From JAZKHE01 sp040385525 (GTDB taxonomy: Bacteria > Bacteroidota > Bacteroidia > UBA4408): 64,000 nt of DNA. The notes under the pieces are model-generated. The model did not search any database. It was given only the letters and a program-made list of their open reading frames with translations, and was not told where the DNA came from. The position numbers and the translations under genes are program-made. The stretch spans positions 868,001-932,000 of the forward strand of contig JAZKHE010000002.1 in assembly GCA_040385525.1 (NCBI GenBank). The letters run 5' to 3'. Every line of letters begins with the position of its first letter. Position 1 is the first letter of the stretch. Positions 24,575-34,536 of the stretch are shown here, piece after piece.

Positions 24575-27007
24575 CTATCGAATGGTAGCTCCTAATTTTT
24601 CCTGATAGGTTTTAATTAGTTTCTCCATTATTTTTTCGATTTGTTTATCGTTAAGCGTATTGTTTTCATCTTGCAATGTAAAACTTACTGCATACGATTT
24701 TTTGCCTTGCTCTAACTTATCACCTTCGTAAATATCAAATAAGTTAACGTTTTTCAATAAGTTTCTTTCTGCTTGATACGCTAATTCTTCTATTTGCTGA
24801 TACTTTACATCTTTGTTAATTAGCAATGCTAAATCTCTTCTTACTTCTGGAAATTTAGCTAATTCTTTAAACTGTGATGCTTTAGTTGGAACAACAGCCA
24901 TTAAATTATCCCATTCAATTTCTGCATAATAAACAGGTTGAAAAATATCTTGTTTTTTAAGTGTTGATTTTTTTACCTCAGTAATTTTTGCAATCACTTT
25001 TTTACCAGCACTTAGTTGTAAGCCTTCGTTTAGCAATTCAGATTCATCGCACGCAGAAATTTTTAAATTATCTAAACCCAATCTAGCAAGCGTTTTTACA
25101 ACATACGATTTTAATTCAGAATAAGAAGTTGCTGCGCTTTTAGAAGCATAACTTTCTGCTGATTTATTTCCTGTAATAAATAAACCCAACATGTATTTTT
25201 CTACAAAAGTGTCGTTTACTTTTTTGTACACTTTTCCAAATTCAAATAGTTTTAAGTCGCTACGTTTTCTGTTTGTGTTGTAAATAATGGTTTGTAAGCC
25301 ACCAAACAATAATGTTTGACGCATTACATCTAACTCCGAACTTAAAGGATTTAAAATCTTTACATTTTCATTAGGATTATATTCTGTTAAGCTATTGGTG
25401 TAGTTAGAACTGGTTAATGACAAATTCATTATTTCGTAAAAACCATTTGCTACCAATAAATCAGAAACTGTATTTTGTATCACTTCTCTGTTTGGTTTGC
25501 TAGAGAAGGAAAGTGAAGCGTTTAGTTTTTCGGGTAAGTCGATATTGTTGTAGCCAACAATGCGTAATATTTCTTCTACCACATCTATTTCGCGTTGCAC
25601 GTCAACTTTATAAGCAGGAACTTTTAATTGTAGTTTAGTGTTGTCTTCACTAACAATTTTAATTCCTAAGTTTTGTAAAATAGTTTTTATTATAGTCGGT
25701 TCAATTTGCTTACCAATAATTTTTGTGCAGTAATCAAAATTTAGAGTTACGTCAAATTCTTTTGCTGGAATAGGGTAGAAGTCGCTTGGTGCTTCTTCAA
25801 TTTTTGCTCCGCAAATTTCAACTAAAAGCAATGCAGCTCTTTTTAAAGAATACATGGTCATTTCAGGGTCTGTACCTCTTTCGAAACGGAATGAAGCATC
25901 AGTTTTCAACGTATGTTGTTTTGATGTTTTTCTAACGCTTACCGAATTGAAGTAAGCACTTTCTAAAAATATTTTTTTAGTGTTATCGTTTACACCAGAA
26001 TTATTTCCGCCAAAAACACCAGCTATACAAAGTGGTTTTTTGCTATCGCAAATCACTAAATCTGTTTCAACCAATGTACGTTCAACACCATCTAGGGTTG
26101 TTATTTTTTCGTTTGCGTTAGCTGTTCTTACTACAATTTTTTTATCTTCAATTGCGTTGAAATCAAATGCGTGCAAAGGTTGTCCTGTTTCGTGCAAAAC
26201 GTAATTGGTAATATCAACCACATTATTAATTGGGCGCAAACCAATGGCTAATAATTTATTTTTTAACCAATCTGGTGATGGAGCAACAGTAATATTATCG
26301 ATAACCAAACCAGAATATCTTGGGCAACGTTCTGTATCTTTTACTTCAACTATTATAGAAGATTGTACTTTGTTATTTTGAAATGAATCAACTAAAGGTA
26401 ATGTTGCTTTTACTGTTTCGTTAGTATGTAAAGCTAATACAGCTGCTAAATCACGCGCCACACCAAAGTGAGAAGTTGCATCGGCTCTGTTTGGAGTTAA
26501 GCCTATTTCTAAAACGTAATCATTTTCTAAATTAAAATATTCAGCTGCAGGTGTACCAACTTTTGCGTCAGTATTTAAAACCATAATTCCTGCATGCGAT
26601 GCTCCCAAACCAATTTCGTCTTCAGCACATAACATTCCTTCGGAAACAGCTCCACGTATTTTTGATTTTTTAATTTCGAATGGTTCGCCATCACTAGGAT
26701 ATAATTTTGCACCAACAGTTGCTACTACAACTTTTTGTCCTGCTTCTACGTTCGGTGCACCACACACAATGCTTAGCAATTCAGGTGCGCCAACATTTAC
26801 GGTAGTTAAACTCAATTTATCTGCGTCTGGATGTTTTTCTTTGGTAATAACTTCACCAATTACCATTCCTTTTAATCCGCCTTTTACAGTTTCAAAGGCT
26901 TCAACAGATTCTACTTCTAATCCGCTATCGGTAAGTAGTTTCGCAATTTCGTCGGGCGTTGCTTTTGTATTTATGTATTGTTTTAACCAGCTGTAAGAAA
27001 TTTTCAT
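24575..27007 (-). CDS. pheT: Phenylalanyl-tRNA synthetase beta subunit
   Basis: 810 residues from the ATG at 27007 (an in-frame TTG two codons upstream is less likely). The order is the N-terminal tRNA-binding OB domain (about 40-150), B3/4 editing region, B5, the catalytic-like core and the C-terminal anticodon-binding FDX-ACB domain. Charges tRNA(Phe) together with PheS, which is not in this window. Promoter TACATTTG at 27069-27076. Confidence 0.97.
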   Translation of the reverse strand: MKISYSWLKQYINTKATPDEIAKLLTDSGLEVESVEAFETVKGGLKGMVIGEVITKEKHPDADKLSLTTVNVGAPELLSIVCGAPNVEAGQKVVVATVGAKLYPSDGEPFEIKKSKIRGAVSEGMLCAEDEIGLGASHAGIMVLNTDAKVGTPAAEYFNLENDYVLEIGLTPNRADATSHFGVARDLAAVLALHTNETVKATLPLVDSFQNNKVQSSIIVEVKDTERCPRYSGLVIDNITVAPSPDWLKNKLLAIGLRPINNVVDITNYVLHETGQPLHAFDFNAIEDKKIVVRTANANEKITTLDGVERTLVETDLVICDSKKPLCIAGVFGGNNSGVNDNTKKIFLESAYFNSVSVRKTSKQHTLKTDASFRFERGTDPEMTMYSLKRAALLLVEICGAKIEEAPSDFYPIPAKEFDVTLNFDYCTKIIGKQIEPTIIKTILQNLGIKIVSEDNTKLQLKVPAYKVDVQREIDVVEEILRIVGYNNIDLPEKLNASLSFSSKPNREVIQNTVSDLLVANGFYEIMNLSLTSSNYTNSLTEYNPNENVKILNPLSSELDVMRQTLLFGGLQTIIYNTNRKRSDLKLFEFGKVYKKVNDTFVEKYMLGLFITGNKSAESYASKSAATSYSELKSYVVKTLARLGLDNLKISACDESELLNEGLQLSAGKKVIAKITEVKKSTLKKQDIFQPVYYAEIEWDNLMAVVPTKASQFKELAKFPEVRRDLALLINKDVKYQQIEELAYQAERNLLKNVNLFDIYEGDKLEQGKKSYAVSFTLQDENNTLNDKQIEKIMEKLIKTYQEKLGATIR

Positions 27008-27068
27008 TTGCAATTATTTTGTTCTTTATGGCTTGTTTTAAGAGCTAAAGAGGTTTGTTAGTTTTACA

Positions 27069-27102
27069 CAAATGTAAGAAATTGTGTAGAAAATTTGTCA
27101 AA
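27069..27102 (-). promoter_or_regulatory. pheT-hrpB promoter
   Basis: On the minus strand, TACATTTG (27069-27076) and TTTG (27099-27102) are 22 bases apart. The -33 box abuts the terminator of the upstream lipoprotein gene. Confidence 0.6.
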
Positions 27103-27131
27103 AAAAAAGCGGCAATTAGCCGCTTTTTTAT
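27100..27131 (-). terminator. Terminator after the coiled-coil lipoprotein gene
   Basis: A 5-6 bp GC stem (AGCGGC/GCCGCT) flanked by A and T runs forms a classic intrinsic terminator in either direction. Confidence 0.75.
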
Positions 27132-27147
27132 GATTTGCTTTTTGGGC

Positions 27148-28017
27148 TTAATCGTTAATAATAACAAGGTATTTAGAGTTTCTCCAAAATTTTTCTGAAT
27201 TAGTAATTACTAAATCATCAAATATTCCGTTTGCACCTTTATCTAATTTGTAAGAATCGGTAGAATGACTAGAAACTACTTTTGCTTTTTTAGAACCTAC
27301 AGGTATTTTAGTAGTTTTTGTTAAATCGATAACCGTAAAATGATCTGCATTAAAATCTTGTTTTACTTCTTTTGATTTACCGATACCCATAAAACCACCG
27401 TCTTTGCTAACAATTCCTTTTTCTTTTAATTCTTTGTATTTACCAACCACATAATAAACAGTGTTCATTTTGTTAGTTTGATCAGCAATTACTTTTTCTT
27501 TTTTCGTATTCTCGTTATTTAACTCAACAGTGTATGAGTTTAACTGCTCAATTTCAGAATTTTTCATTGTAAGCAATGCATTCAACTCTTGTAATTCTTT
27601 GTCTTTTTGAGCTAACTGCGCATTTAATTGTTCGATTAACTTCTCAAAATCGGCAATTTTTACACCAGCTTTTTTAAGTTTAGATTGTAACGAATAAATT
27701 TTGCCTTTATTTACTTCCATTAATTCATTAATAGCTTGAATATCTTGATTGATAAGGTCTTTAACATCACCATTTTTAATCTCGCCACTTTTTGCAGATG
27801 CAGAGATATTCATTTCTTTTTCTTTAATGGCAGTTAAATTACCTTCTACTTCAGCAAATGCTGAAATAAATTCGTTTAATGTTTCTTCTTTAGCTTCTAC
27901 AAGAGCGCTTAAAGAATCTTTATCACCTTTTAGAGCGTTAATTTGATTTTCTTGCTCTTCGTTTTTACACGAAAACAAAGCTATTGAAGCTATTAGGACT
28001 AAAAATATTTTTTTCAT
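27148..28017 (-). CDS. Coiled-coil lipoprotein
   Basis: 289 residues. A lipoprotein signal peptide, MKKIFLVLIASIALFSC with the acylated Cys17, is followed by a long coiled coil (about 20-180, heptads rich in Leu, Glu and Lys, e.g. LIEQLNAQLAQKDKELQELN) and a C-terminal globular part with GGFMGIGKSKEVKQDFN and NSEKFWRNSKYLVIIND. Similar coiled-coil lipoproteins are frequent in Bacteroidota, but I know no function. Probably periplasmic side of a membrane. Confidence 0.8.
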   Translation of the reverse strand: MKKIFLVLIASIALFSCKNEEQENQINALKGDKDSLSALVEAKEETLNEFISAFAEVEGNLTAIKEKEMNISASAKSGEIKNGDVKDLINQDIQAINELMEVNKGKIYSLQSKLKKAGVKIADFEKLIEQLNAQLAQKDKELQELNALLTMKNSEIEQLNSYTVELNNENTKKEKVIADQTNKMNTVYYVVGKYKELKEKGIVSKDGGFMGIGKSKEVKQDFNADHFTVIDLTKTTKIPVGSKKAKVVSSHSTDSYKLDKGANGIFDDLVITNSEKFWRNSKYLVIIND

Positions 28018-28078
28018 TTTGTTTAAATTTTACGTGAATTTACTTAATTTTTTTGATTAGTTCAGCATTAATTAAAAC

Positions 28079-30634
28079 TTATTCTTTTGTTTTGTTTTTA
28101 ATCGCAGCTAATCTAGCGGCAAAATCTGATAAATATTGTTCTTTTTCGGGTATAACTTTTTCAGGTTTAGCAGCTTTTTTACCTTTTGACAATTCCTTTT
28201 CTGGTTCAGTAATTTTTTCTGTTTTTATAATTGGAGTTTCAATTTTAACCGATTCTTTAGCTATAATTTTAGTCTCTTCAACTTGTGTTTTTGTTTCAGT
28301 AGGAATTGAAACTTTTGCTTCAATTTTTTTTACTACTTCAGTAATTTGTGGAGCTGCATCAAATTTGGCTTTTAAATCGGCAAAACTACTCAGCGTACCT
28401 TTTTTATTTGTTTCTGGTTGCGAAACTGTTTGTGTTGTGCTTTGTTTTGGTTTCGCTTCTAAAAAACTTCCAATTGTATTTCCGGCAACTGGAATTCCTT
28501 GTCCTTTCATTGAAAGTGCTATTCTTTTGCGTTGCACATCAACTTCGGTAACAGTAACAGTAACTTGCTGTTGCACTTTTACTACTTTATTTGGATCGTC
28601 AACAAATGTGTCTGACAATTGACTTATGTGAACTAATCCATCTTGATGAACGCCAATATCTACAAAGGCTCCAAAGTTGGTTACGTTGGTAACTATGCCA
28701 GGTAATTTCATTCCTTCGCGCAAATCTTCAATGCTATGAACGCTGTTATCAAAACTAAAAGTTTCAAAACTTTTACGTGGATCTCGGCCTGGCTTATCTA
28801 ACTCATTCATAATATCGTTTAGCGTTGGTAAACCAAATTTTTCGCTAACGTAATTTTGAAGATTTATTTTTTTTCGCAATTCTTTATTTTCCATCAAATC
28901 TTCGATAGAACATTTTAAATCGCTTGCCATTTTTTCTACAATGTGGTAGCTTTCTGGATGTACTGCACTTTTATCGAGTGGATGAACTCCGATGGCAATT
29001 CTTAAAAATCCTGCTGCTTGCTCAAAGGCTTTGTCGCCCATTCGCGGAACAGCTAATAATGCTTTGCGAGTTTTAAAAGGTCCGTTTGTGTTTCGGTATT
29101 CAATAATATTTTGAGCAAGTTGTGCACCAAGTCCCGAAACGTAAGTAAGTAATTCTTTGCTGGCCGTGTTTAATTCAACGCCTACTTTATTTACAGAACT
29201 CTCTACTACTTCATCTAATTTTTTCTTTAATAATTTTTGATCTACATCGTGTTGGTATTGCCCAACGCCAATTGATTTAGCATCAATTTTTACAAGTTCT
29301 GCTAATGGGTCGGCTAAACGGCGGCCAATAGAAACTGCACCTCTAACCGTTACATCTTTGTCAGGAAATTCTTCGCGAGCAACAGCCGATGCAGAATAAA
29401 TTGACGCGCCACTTTCGTTAACCATAATAACAGGAATGTCGCTAGGAATTTCTTTAATGCTACGTATAAAATTTTCAGTTTCTCTGCTTGCTGTTCCATT
29501 TCCAATAGCTATTGCTTCGAGGTTATGTTTAGCGCAAAAAGCTAGAACAATATTTTTTGAAAGTTCTTCTCTGTTTTTTTCGTGCGGATAAATTACAGTA
29601 TCTTCTAATAGTTTACCTTGTTTATCTAAAGCAACCACTTTGCAACCTGTTCTAAAACCGGGATCTATAGCTAATATTGCCTTTTGACCAAGTGGAGAAG
29701 CTAACAAAAGTTCGCGTAAATTATCTGCAAATACTTGTATTGCTTTTTCGTCGGCACCATTTTTTGTAAGTACTCTAATTTCACTTTCAATAGAAGTTTT
29801 CATTAATCTATCGTATGATTCTTCTACGGCAAGTTTTACCTGTTCTGATAATTTATTGTTTGATTTTACAAATTGTCGATTTAAAATTTCTAAAGCATTT
29901 TCTGTTGAAGGAGCAATATTTAAACTTAAAATTTCTTCGGCTTCGCCACGACGCATAGCCAACATGCGGTGCGATGGACAAGCCATAACAGGTTCTTCCC
30001 ATTCAAAATAGTCGGTAAATTTCTCTCCTTTTTCTTCTTTACCACGCATTACTTTACTTGTAATGGAAGCTTCGCGAATAAATAAATTACGAATGTTTTG
30101 ACGAGCTTCTGCATTTTCGTTTATTAACTCTGCAATTATATCTCGTGCGCCATCTAACGCTTCATCAATAGTTGTAACTTGTTTTTCATCAGAAATATAT
30201 TTTTTTGCTTCATCATTTAAATTAGCATTGCTTTGTACTAAAATAAACTCAGCTAAAGGTTCTAATCCTTTTTCGCGAGCAATTGTAGCTCTTGTTCTGC
30301 GTTTTGGTTTATAGGGTAAATAAATATCTTCGAGCACAGATATGGTTTCTGCACTCATAATTTGTATGGTAAGTTCTGGAGTTAATTTACCTTGACTATC
30401 GATTGTTTCAATTACAAATTCGCGACGTTTTTCTAATACACGAAGTCTGTCTATTTCGTCTCTAACGTTAGCAATTTGAACTTCGTCTAAGCTGCCCGTC
30501 ATTTCTTTTCGGTAACGAGAAATAAAAGGAATTGTAGCTCCTTCATCAAGTAATTGAATAGTTGTGCTAACTTGTTTATCGCTAATATTTAATAGCGATG
30601 CAATTTTTTTATAAAAACGTGTTTCTTCTCCCAT
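28079..30634 (-). CDS. tex: Tex-family RNA-binding protein
   Basis: 851 residues. The Tex layout: N-terminal HTH, a YqgF/RNase H-like domain (LAIDPGFRTGCKVVALD), a helix-hairpin-helix pair (LLTYVSGLGAQLAQNIIEYR) and one S1 domain (about 640-708, GIVTNVTNFGAFVDIGVHQDG). Tex binds nucleic acid and affects transcription and toxin expression in other bacteria. The last ~130 residues are a low-complexity Lys/Glu/Thr tail not present in the core family. Promoter TATATTTG at 30655-30662. Confidence 0.95.
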   Translation of the reverse strand: MGEETRFYKKIASLLNISDKQVSTTIQLLDEGATIPFISRYRKEMTGSLDEVQIANVRDEIDRLRVLEKRREFVIETIDSQGKLTPELTIQIMSAETISVLEDIYLPYKPKRRTRATIAREKGLEPLAEFILVQSNANLNDEAKKYISDEKQVTTIDEALDGARDIIAELINENAEARQNIRNLFIREASITSKVMRGKEEKGEKFTDYFEWEEPVMACPSHRMLAMRRGEAEEILSLNIAPSTENALEILNRQFVKSNNKLSEQVKLAVEESYDRLMKTSIESEIRVLTKNGADEKAIQVFADNLRELLLASPLGQKAILAIDPGFRTGCKVVALDKQGKLLEDTVIYPHEKNREELSKNIVLAFCAKHNLEAIAIGNGTASRETENFIRSIKEIPSDIPVIMVNESGASIYSASAVAREEFPDKDVTVRGAVSIGRRLADPLAELVKIDAKSIGVGQYQHDVDQKLLKKKLDEVVESSVNKVGVELNTASKELLTYVSGLGAQLAQNIIEYRNTNGPFKTRKALLAVPRMGDKAFEQAAGFLRIAIGVHPLDKSAVHPESYHIVEKMASDLKCSIEDLMENKELRKKINLQNYVSEKFGLPTLNDIMNELDKPGRDPRKSFETFSFDNSVHSIEDLREGMKLPGIVTNVTNFGAFVDIGVHQDGLVHISQLSDTFVDDPNKVVKVQQQVTVTVTEVDVQRKRIALSMKGQGIPVAGNTIGSFLEAKPKQSTTQTVSQPETNKKGTLSSFADLKAKFDAAPQITEVVKKIEAKVSIPTETKTQVEETKIIAKESVKIETPIIKTEKITEPEKELSKGKKAAKPEKVIPEKEQYLSDFAARLAAIKNKTKE

Positions 30635-30654
30635 TGGTAATATTTCTATCTACA

Positions 30655-30662
30655 CAAATATA
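30655..30662 (-). promoter_or_regulatory. -7 box of tex
   Basis: TATATTTG reads on the minus strand 21 bases before the tex ATG, giving a short leader. No clear -33 element was checked. Confidence 0.6.
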
Positions 30663-30730
30663 AGCCATAGCAGAGCTTTTAGCTAAGGAATGTTTTTAAC
30701 AAGAAGATGAGTTTTTGTTGAAAAATATGT

Positions 30731-31207
30731 TTATTTCGCAATTACATCTCTATTATAATACCAAATTGCTCTATTTAGATATTCAGGAGCTCTCGCTATT
30801 TTAATTATTCCCCACATATATATAATAAATGATAATGAGAATAAAAACAAGTAAGCCCCTGTTGCCAATATTAGTGCTGAAGAAAAAAGTGTTAGTGTGA
30901 AAATAAACATTCCTAAAAAAAACAAGAAATAACCAGCCTTATATTGGCTTGCATAAATTTGAATTTCATTAGAAGCATCAGGCGAAATATTTCCGAAAAA
31001 TTTTGCTAAGCGTTTGCCAAAAACACCAATTCTTTTTTTTTGAGATTGGTGTATAAATTTATTGCTATTTCCAGTTAGATATATTGTTTTTTCTGTGTAT
31101 TTTTTAAGTAACGAATCGCTTTTTGAATCGAAAGTATTATAAGCAGAGACTGAATTGCTTACTGTAAATAATAACAAGAATAATGTTGTAAGAGATATTA
31201 ATTTCAT
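30731..31207 (-). CDS. Small secreted or membrane protein of unknown function
   Basis: 158 residues not recognised. A signal peptide (about 1-22, MKLISLTTLFLLLFTVSNSV) is followed by a basic stretch and two adjacent transmembrane helices (about 92-112 and 116-136). Between recG and tex on the same strand, with 50 bases to recG. Similar small membrane proteins are frequent in the phylum. Confidence 0.65.
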   Translation of the reverse strand: MKLISLTTLFLLLFTVSNSVSAYNTFDSKSDSLLKKYTEKTIYLTGNSNKFIHQSQKKRIGVFGKRLAKFFGNISPDASNEIQIYASQYKAGYFLFFLGMFIFTLTLFSSALILATGAYLFLFSLSFIIYMWGIIKIARAPEYLNRAIWYYNRDVIAK

Positions 31208-31257
31208 TTTTGTTTGTTTTTTACTTAAACGAAAATATTTAAAAAATAGTATTTAAT

Positions 31258-33366
31258 TTAAGAAACTTTACTCCAATTGGCTTTTCTGCCAGCTTCTTTT
31301 AATTGTAAATATTCTTTTACTTTTTGGTTTTCGGGTAATAAAATATCTTTATCGTTGTTGAGTAATTTTTCGGCTGTATCTCTTGCCATAAGCATAATTG
31401 CAGAATCTTTTGCTAAGTCGGCTAATTTTAAATTTAAAACACCGCTTTGCTGCGTGCCTTCAATATCACCTGGTCCGCGTAATTTTAAATCTACTTCTGC
31501 AATTTCAAAACCATCGTTGGTTCTGCACATGGTTTCTATTCTTGTTTTAGATTCTGCGCTTAGTTTGTGCGAAGTCATTAAAATGCAATACGATTGATCG
31601 GCGCCTCTACCAACTCTTCCGCGTAATTGATGCAGTTGCGATAAACCAAAACGCTCAGCACTTTCTATTACCATTACACTTGCGTTAGGCACGTTTACAC
31701 CTACTTCAATAACTGTTGTTGCAACCATTATTTGTGTTTCGTTGCGTGCAAAACGTATCATTTCATAATCTTTATCAGCTGGTTTCATTTTACCATGCAC
31801 AATACTTATTGCATAATCGGGTAATGGAAAAGAACGCGAAATACTTTCGTAGCCATCCATCAAATCTTTATAATCCATTTTTTCTGATTCTTGAATTAAT
31901 GGATAAACTAAATAGATTTGTCTTCCTTTTGCAATTTGATCGCGCATAAAGCCAAACACAGCCATACGCGCATCATCAAAACGATGTGTAGTTGTAATGG
32001 GTTTTCTTCCAGGAGGCAATTCGTCAATTACAGATGTATCTAAATCGCCATACAAAGTCATAGCTAACGTTCTAGGTATTGGTGTTGCAGTCATAACTAA
32101 AACATGTGGTGGCTGATTGTTTTTTGTCCACAATTTATAACGTTGTTCAACACCAAAACGATGTTGCTCATCTATCACAACTAAACCTAAATTATTGAAT
32201 TTTACATTGTCTTCAATTAAAGCATGTGTACCAATTAAAATGTGCATTTCGCCATTTTGTAATTGCTCATCAATTAATTTGCGTTTGCTTTTTTTTGTTG
32301 AACCAGTAAGCAAACCAACATTTACATTCATGTTTAATAAAAACTTTTTAAACGACTCAAAATGTTGATTGGCTAAAATTTCGGTTGGGGCCATTAAGCA
32401 GGCCTGAAAACCATTGTCTAATGCAATTAACATACAAAGTAATGCTACTAATGTTTTGCCACTACCAACATCGCCTTGCAGCATTCTATTCATTTGTTTG
32501 CCAGTAACCATGTCTGTTCTTATTTCTTTAACTACGCGCTTTTGAGCATTTGTTAAATGGAATGGCAATTCATTGTTGTAAAAGGTATTGAAAAAATCAC
32601 CTACTTTCGGTAATAAATAACCTTGACTAGCGCTCTTTCTATTGGCTTTTAATTTTAGCAAACGTAATTGTATAAAAAACAACTCGTCAAATTTTAGTCT
32701 TTTTTTTGCTTGCTCTAATATTGTTGTGTTTTCGGGTTGGTGAATTTGAAAAATAGCAACATCTCTACCTACCAAATGATTTTCAGTTAATACCCAATCG
32801 GGTAAAGTTTCATCAACGTTACCATTTATGTTTGGTAAAATTGTTTTAATCATTTTAGAAATAGCCTTGCTGTCTATTCCTCTTGTTTTTATTTTTTCTG
32901 TTAGAGGATAAACAGGCATCAGTCCTGATAAAAAAACAGGATTAGCTTTTTCTACCAATTCTAATTCTGGATGCGCAATGTTAAATTTACTGTTGAACAA
33001 TGTTGGTTTTCCAAAAACTATATATTCTTTGTGTAATTCTAAATACTGGTCAATCCATTTGTAGCCTTGAAACCAAACTAATTCTATGCTGTTTGTTCCA
33101 TCAGAAAATTGTGCAGATAAACGCTTGCCTCTTTTTTCGCCCAACATTTGTTTAGAAACAAAGTGACCTTTTATTTGAACGTAAGGCATTTCAGCATTTA
33201 TTTCACTTGTTTTATAAAACTTGGTTCTATCAACGTAGCGAAAAGGGTAGTGTTCTAGTAAATCTTGAAATGTAAATATTCCTAATTCTTTTTTAAGCAA
33301 ATCAGCTTTTGCAGGACCTACGCCCTTTAAATATTCTATTGGAGTTTGTAAAAAACTGTTTGCCAT
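31258..33366 (-). CDS. recG: ATP-dependent DNA helicase RecG
   Basis: 702 residues. A wedge/OB domain is followed by the superfamily 2 helicase core: GDVGSGKT (Walker A), DEQHRFG (motif II), TATPIPRT (motif III) and QLRGRVGRG (motif VI), then the C-terminal TRG region. It remodels stalled forks and branched DNA. A terminator lies upstream (33384-33419) and belongs to the preceding gene on the same strand. Confidence 0.97.
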   Translation of the reverse strand: MANSFLQTPIEYLKGVGPAKADLLKKELGIFTFQDLLEHYPFRYVDRTKFYKTSEINAEMPYVQIKGHFVSKQMLGEKRGKRLSAQFSDGTNSIELVWFQGYKWIDQYLELHKEYIVFGKPTLFNSKFNIAHPELELVEKANPVFLSGLMPVYPLTEKIKTRGIDSKAISKMIKTILPNINGNVDETLPDWVLTENHLVGRDVAIFQIHQPENTTILEQAKKRLKFDELFFIQLRLLKLKANRKSASQGYLLPKVGDFFNTFYNNELPFHLTNAQKRVVKEIRTDMVTGKQMNRMLQGDVGSGKTLVALLCMLIALDNGFQACLMAPTEILANQHFESFKKFLLNMNVNVGLLTGSTKKSKRKLIDEQLQNGEMHILIGTHALIEDNVKFNNLGLVVIDEQHRFGVEQRYKLWTKNNQPPHVLVMTATPIPRTLAMTLYGDLDTSVIDELPPGRKPITTTHRFDDARMAVFGFMRDQIAKGRQIYLVYPLIQESEKMDYKDLMDGYESISRSFPLPDYAISIVHGKMKPADKDYEMIRFARNETQIMVATTVIEVGVNVPNASVMVIESAERFGLSQLHQLRGRVGRGADQSYCILMTSHKLSAESKTRIETMCRTNDGFEIAEVDLKLRGPGDIEGTQQSGVLNLKLADLAKDSAIMLMARDTAEKLLNNDKDILLPENQKVKEYLQLKEAGRKANWSKVS

Positions 33367-33383
33367 GCTACTAATTTAAACAT

Positions 33384-33419
33384 AAAAAAAGCGTCTCGAA
33401 ATTTTCGGGACGCTTTTTT
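33384..33419. terminator. Terminator between recG and the Lys-rich gene
   Basis: AAAAAAAGCGTCTCGA and its near-complement TCGGGACGCTTTTTT form a strong stem with a T run on both strands. Confidence 0.75.
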
Positions 33420-33438
33420 ATTAAATGTTTTTTATTTA

Positions 33439-33924
33439 TTAATCTTCAATCGCTTCTTGAATTTCGTCTTCTACTTCAGTTTTTGCTTTTTTAGCATCTT
33501 GTTTTTTAGCTTTTTGTTTAGCTTTCATTTCTTTTTTATGTGCAACCCATTTTGCATATTCTTCAGCAGAAAATACTTCTTTTAATTTTGTTTCGCGCTC
33601 TAAATTTCTTTTTTTGTGCGCAACTTTTAAGCCATCTTTATTATTTGCATTAGTAGTTCTGTCTGCTTCTCTTTGTTTTTCTGTAGCTAAGTTTATTTCT
33701 TTTACTTTAGGTTCTTTTACAGCAGAAGCGCCAGTAACTTTCATCATTCTTTTTGTAATGGCATCAGCTCTTTGTTCTGCAGATTTACCCTTCATTTCTT
33801 TTTTTCCTTTTCCAGGATTTTCTTTTGCAACTTTCGCTTCTTTTCCAACAGGTTGTTTTTCTTGCGCAGATACAGTTAAGCTAGTAGCTAAAACAACTGC
33901 AAGTCCTAAAATTAAATTTTTCAT
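33439..33924 (-). CDS. Secreted Lys-rich helical protein
   Basis: 161 residues of unknown function. A signal peptide ends near residue 20 (ATSLTVSAQ), then a highly basic, helical sequence with KGKGKKEMKGKSAEQRADAITKRMMK and FSAEEYAKWVAHKKEMKAKQK. The AEQRADAITKRM and EEYAKW segments recall periplasmic Spy/CpxP-like or DUF4890 proteins; I am not sure. Confidence 0.7.
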   Translation of the reverse strand: MKNLILGLAVVLATSLTVSAQEKQPVGKEAKVAKENPGKGKKEMKGKSAEQRADAITKRMMKVTGASAVKEPKVKEINLATEKQREADRTTNANNKDGLKVAHKKRNLERETKLKEVFSAEEYAKWVAHKKEMKAKQKAKKQDAKKAKTEVEDEIQEAIED

Positions 33925-33957
33925 GGTTTTAGTTTTTATGGTTAGTTAATAATTAAT

Positions 33958-34536
33958 TTATTTGTTTAAATAGTCTTGAACCAAATTTTGTGCCATTTGT
34001 TTGGCTTCTTCAATATTTACGTTTACAATTGTTTTGTCAAAACGATTTTCGAATTCAATTTCTTTGTGTGCTTTACCAATTCTACGTGCTATACTTTCTT
34101 CTGTTTCGGTATTTCTACTGCGTAATCTATTTTCTAGTTCTTGCACTGATGGAGCTTTTACAAATACAGCTAAGGCTTTATCGCCAAATTGTTTTTTTAA
34201 GTTTAATCCGCCAACTACATCAACATCAAAAATTACATTTTTTCCTTTAGCCCAAATTCGTTCAATTTCAGATTTAAGTGTTCCGTAATAATTGTTTAAA
34301 TATACTTGTTCCCATTCTACAAATTCGTTGTTAGCAATTTTGCTTTTAAATTCGTCAACACTTAAAAAATAATAATCTTTGCCATTTACTTCTCCTTCGC
34401 GTTGAGCTCTGCTGCAAGCCGAAACAGAAAACTCTAACGCGTTGGGCATTGTTTTTAGTATGTGTTGAACCAAAGTGGTTTTTCCTGCTCCAGATGGAGC
34501 AGAAAAAATAATTGCTTTTCCACCTTTATTTTCCAT
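33958..34536 (-). CDS. gmk: Guanylate kinase
   Basis: 192 residues. Phosphorylates GMP to GDP. The P-loop SAPSGAGKTT is at about 11-20, and the GMP-binding region contains SVSACSRAQREGEVNGKDYYF and EWEQVYLNNYYGT. Begins immediately after the yicC stop codon (no gap), in the conserved yicC-gmk pair. Confidence 0.97.
   Translation of the reverse strand: MENKGGKAIIFSAPSGAGKTTLVQHILKTMPNALEFSVSACSRAQREGEVNGKDYYFLSVDEFKSKIANNEFVEWEQVYLNNYYGTLKSEIERIWAKGKNVIFDVDVVGGLNLKKQFGDKALAVFVKAPSVQELENRLRSRNTETEESIARRIGKAHKEIEFENRFDKTIVNVNIEEAKQMAQNLVQDYLNK

Noticed and set aside
27008..27013. TTG start two codons before pheT ATG.
   Set aside because: The PheT N-terminus MKISYSWLKQYI begins exactly at the ATG 27007.
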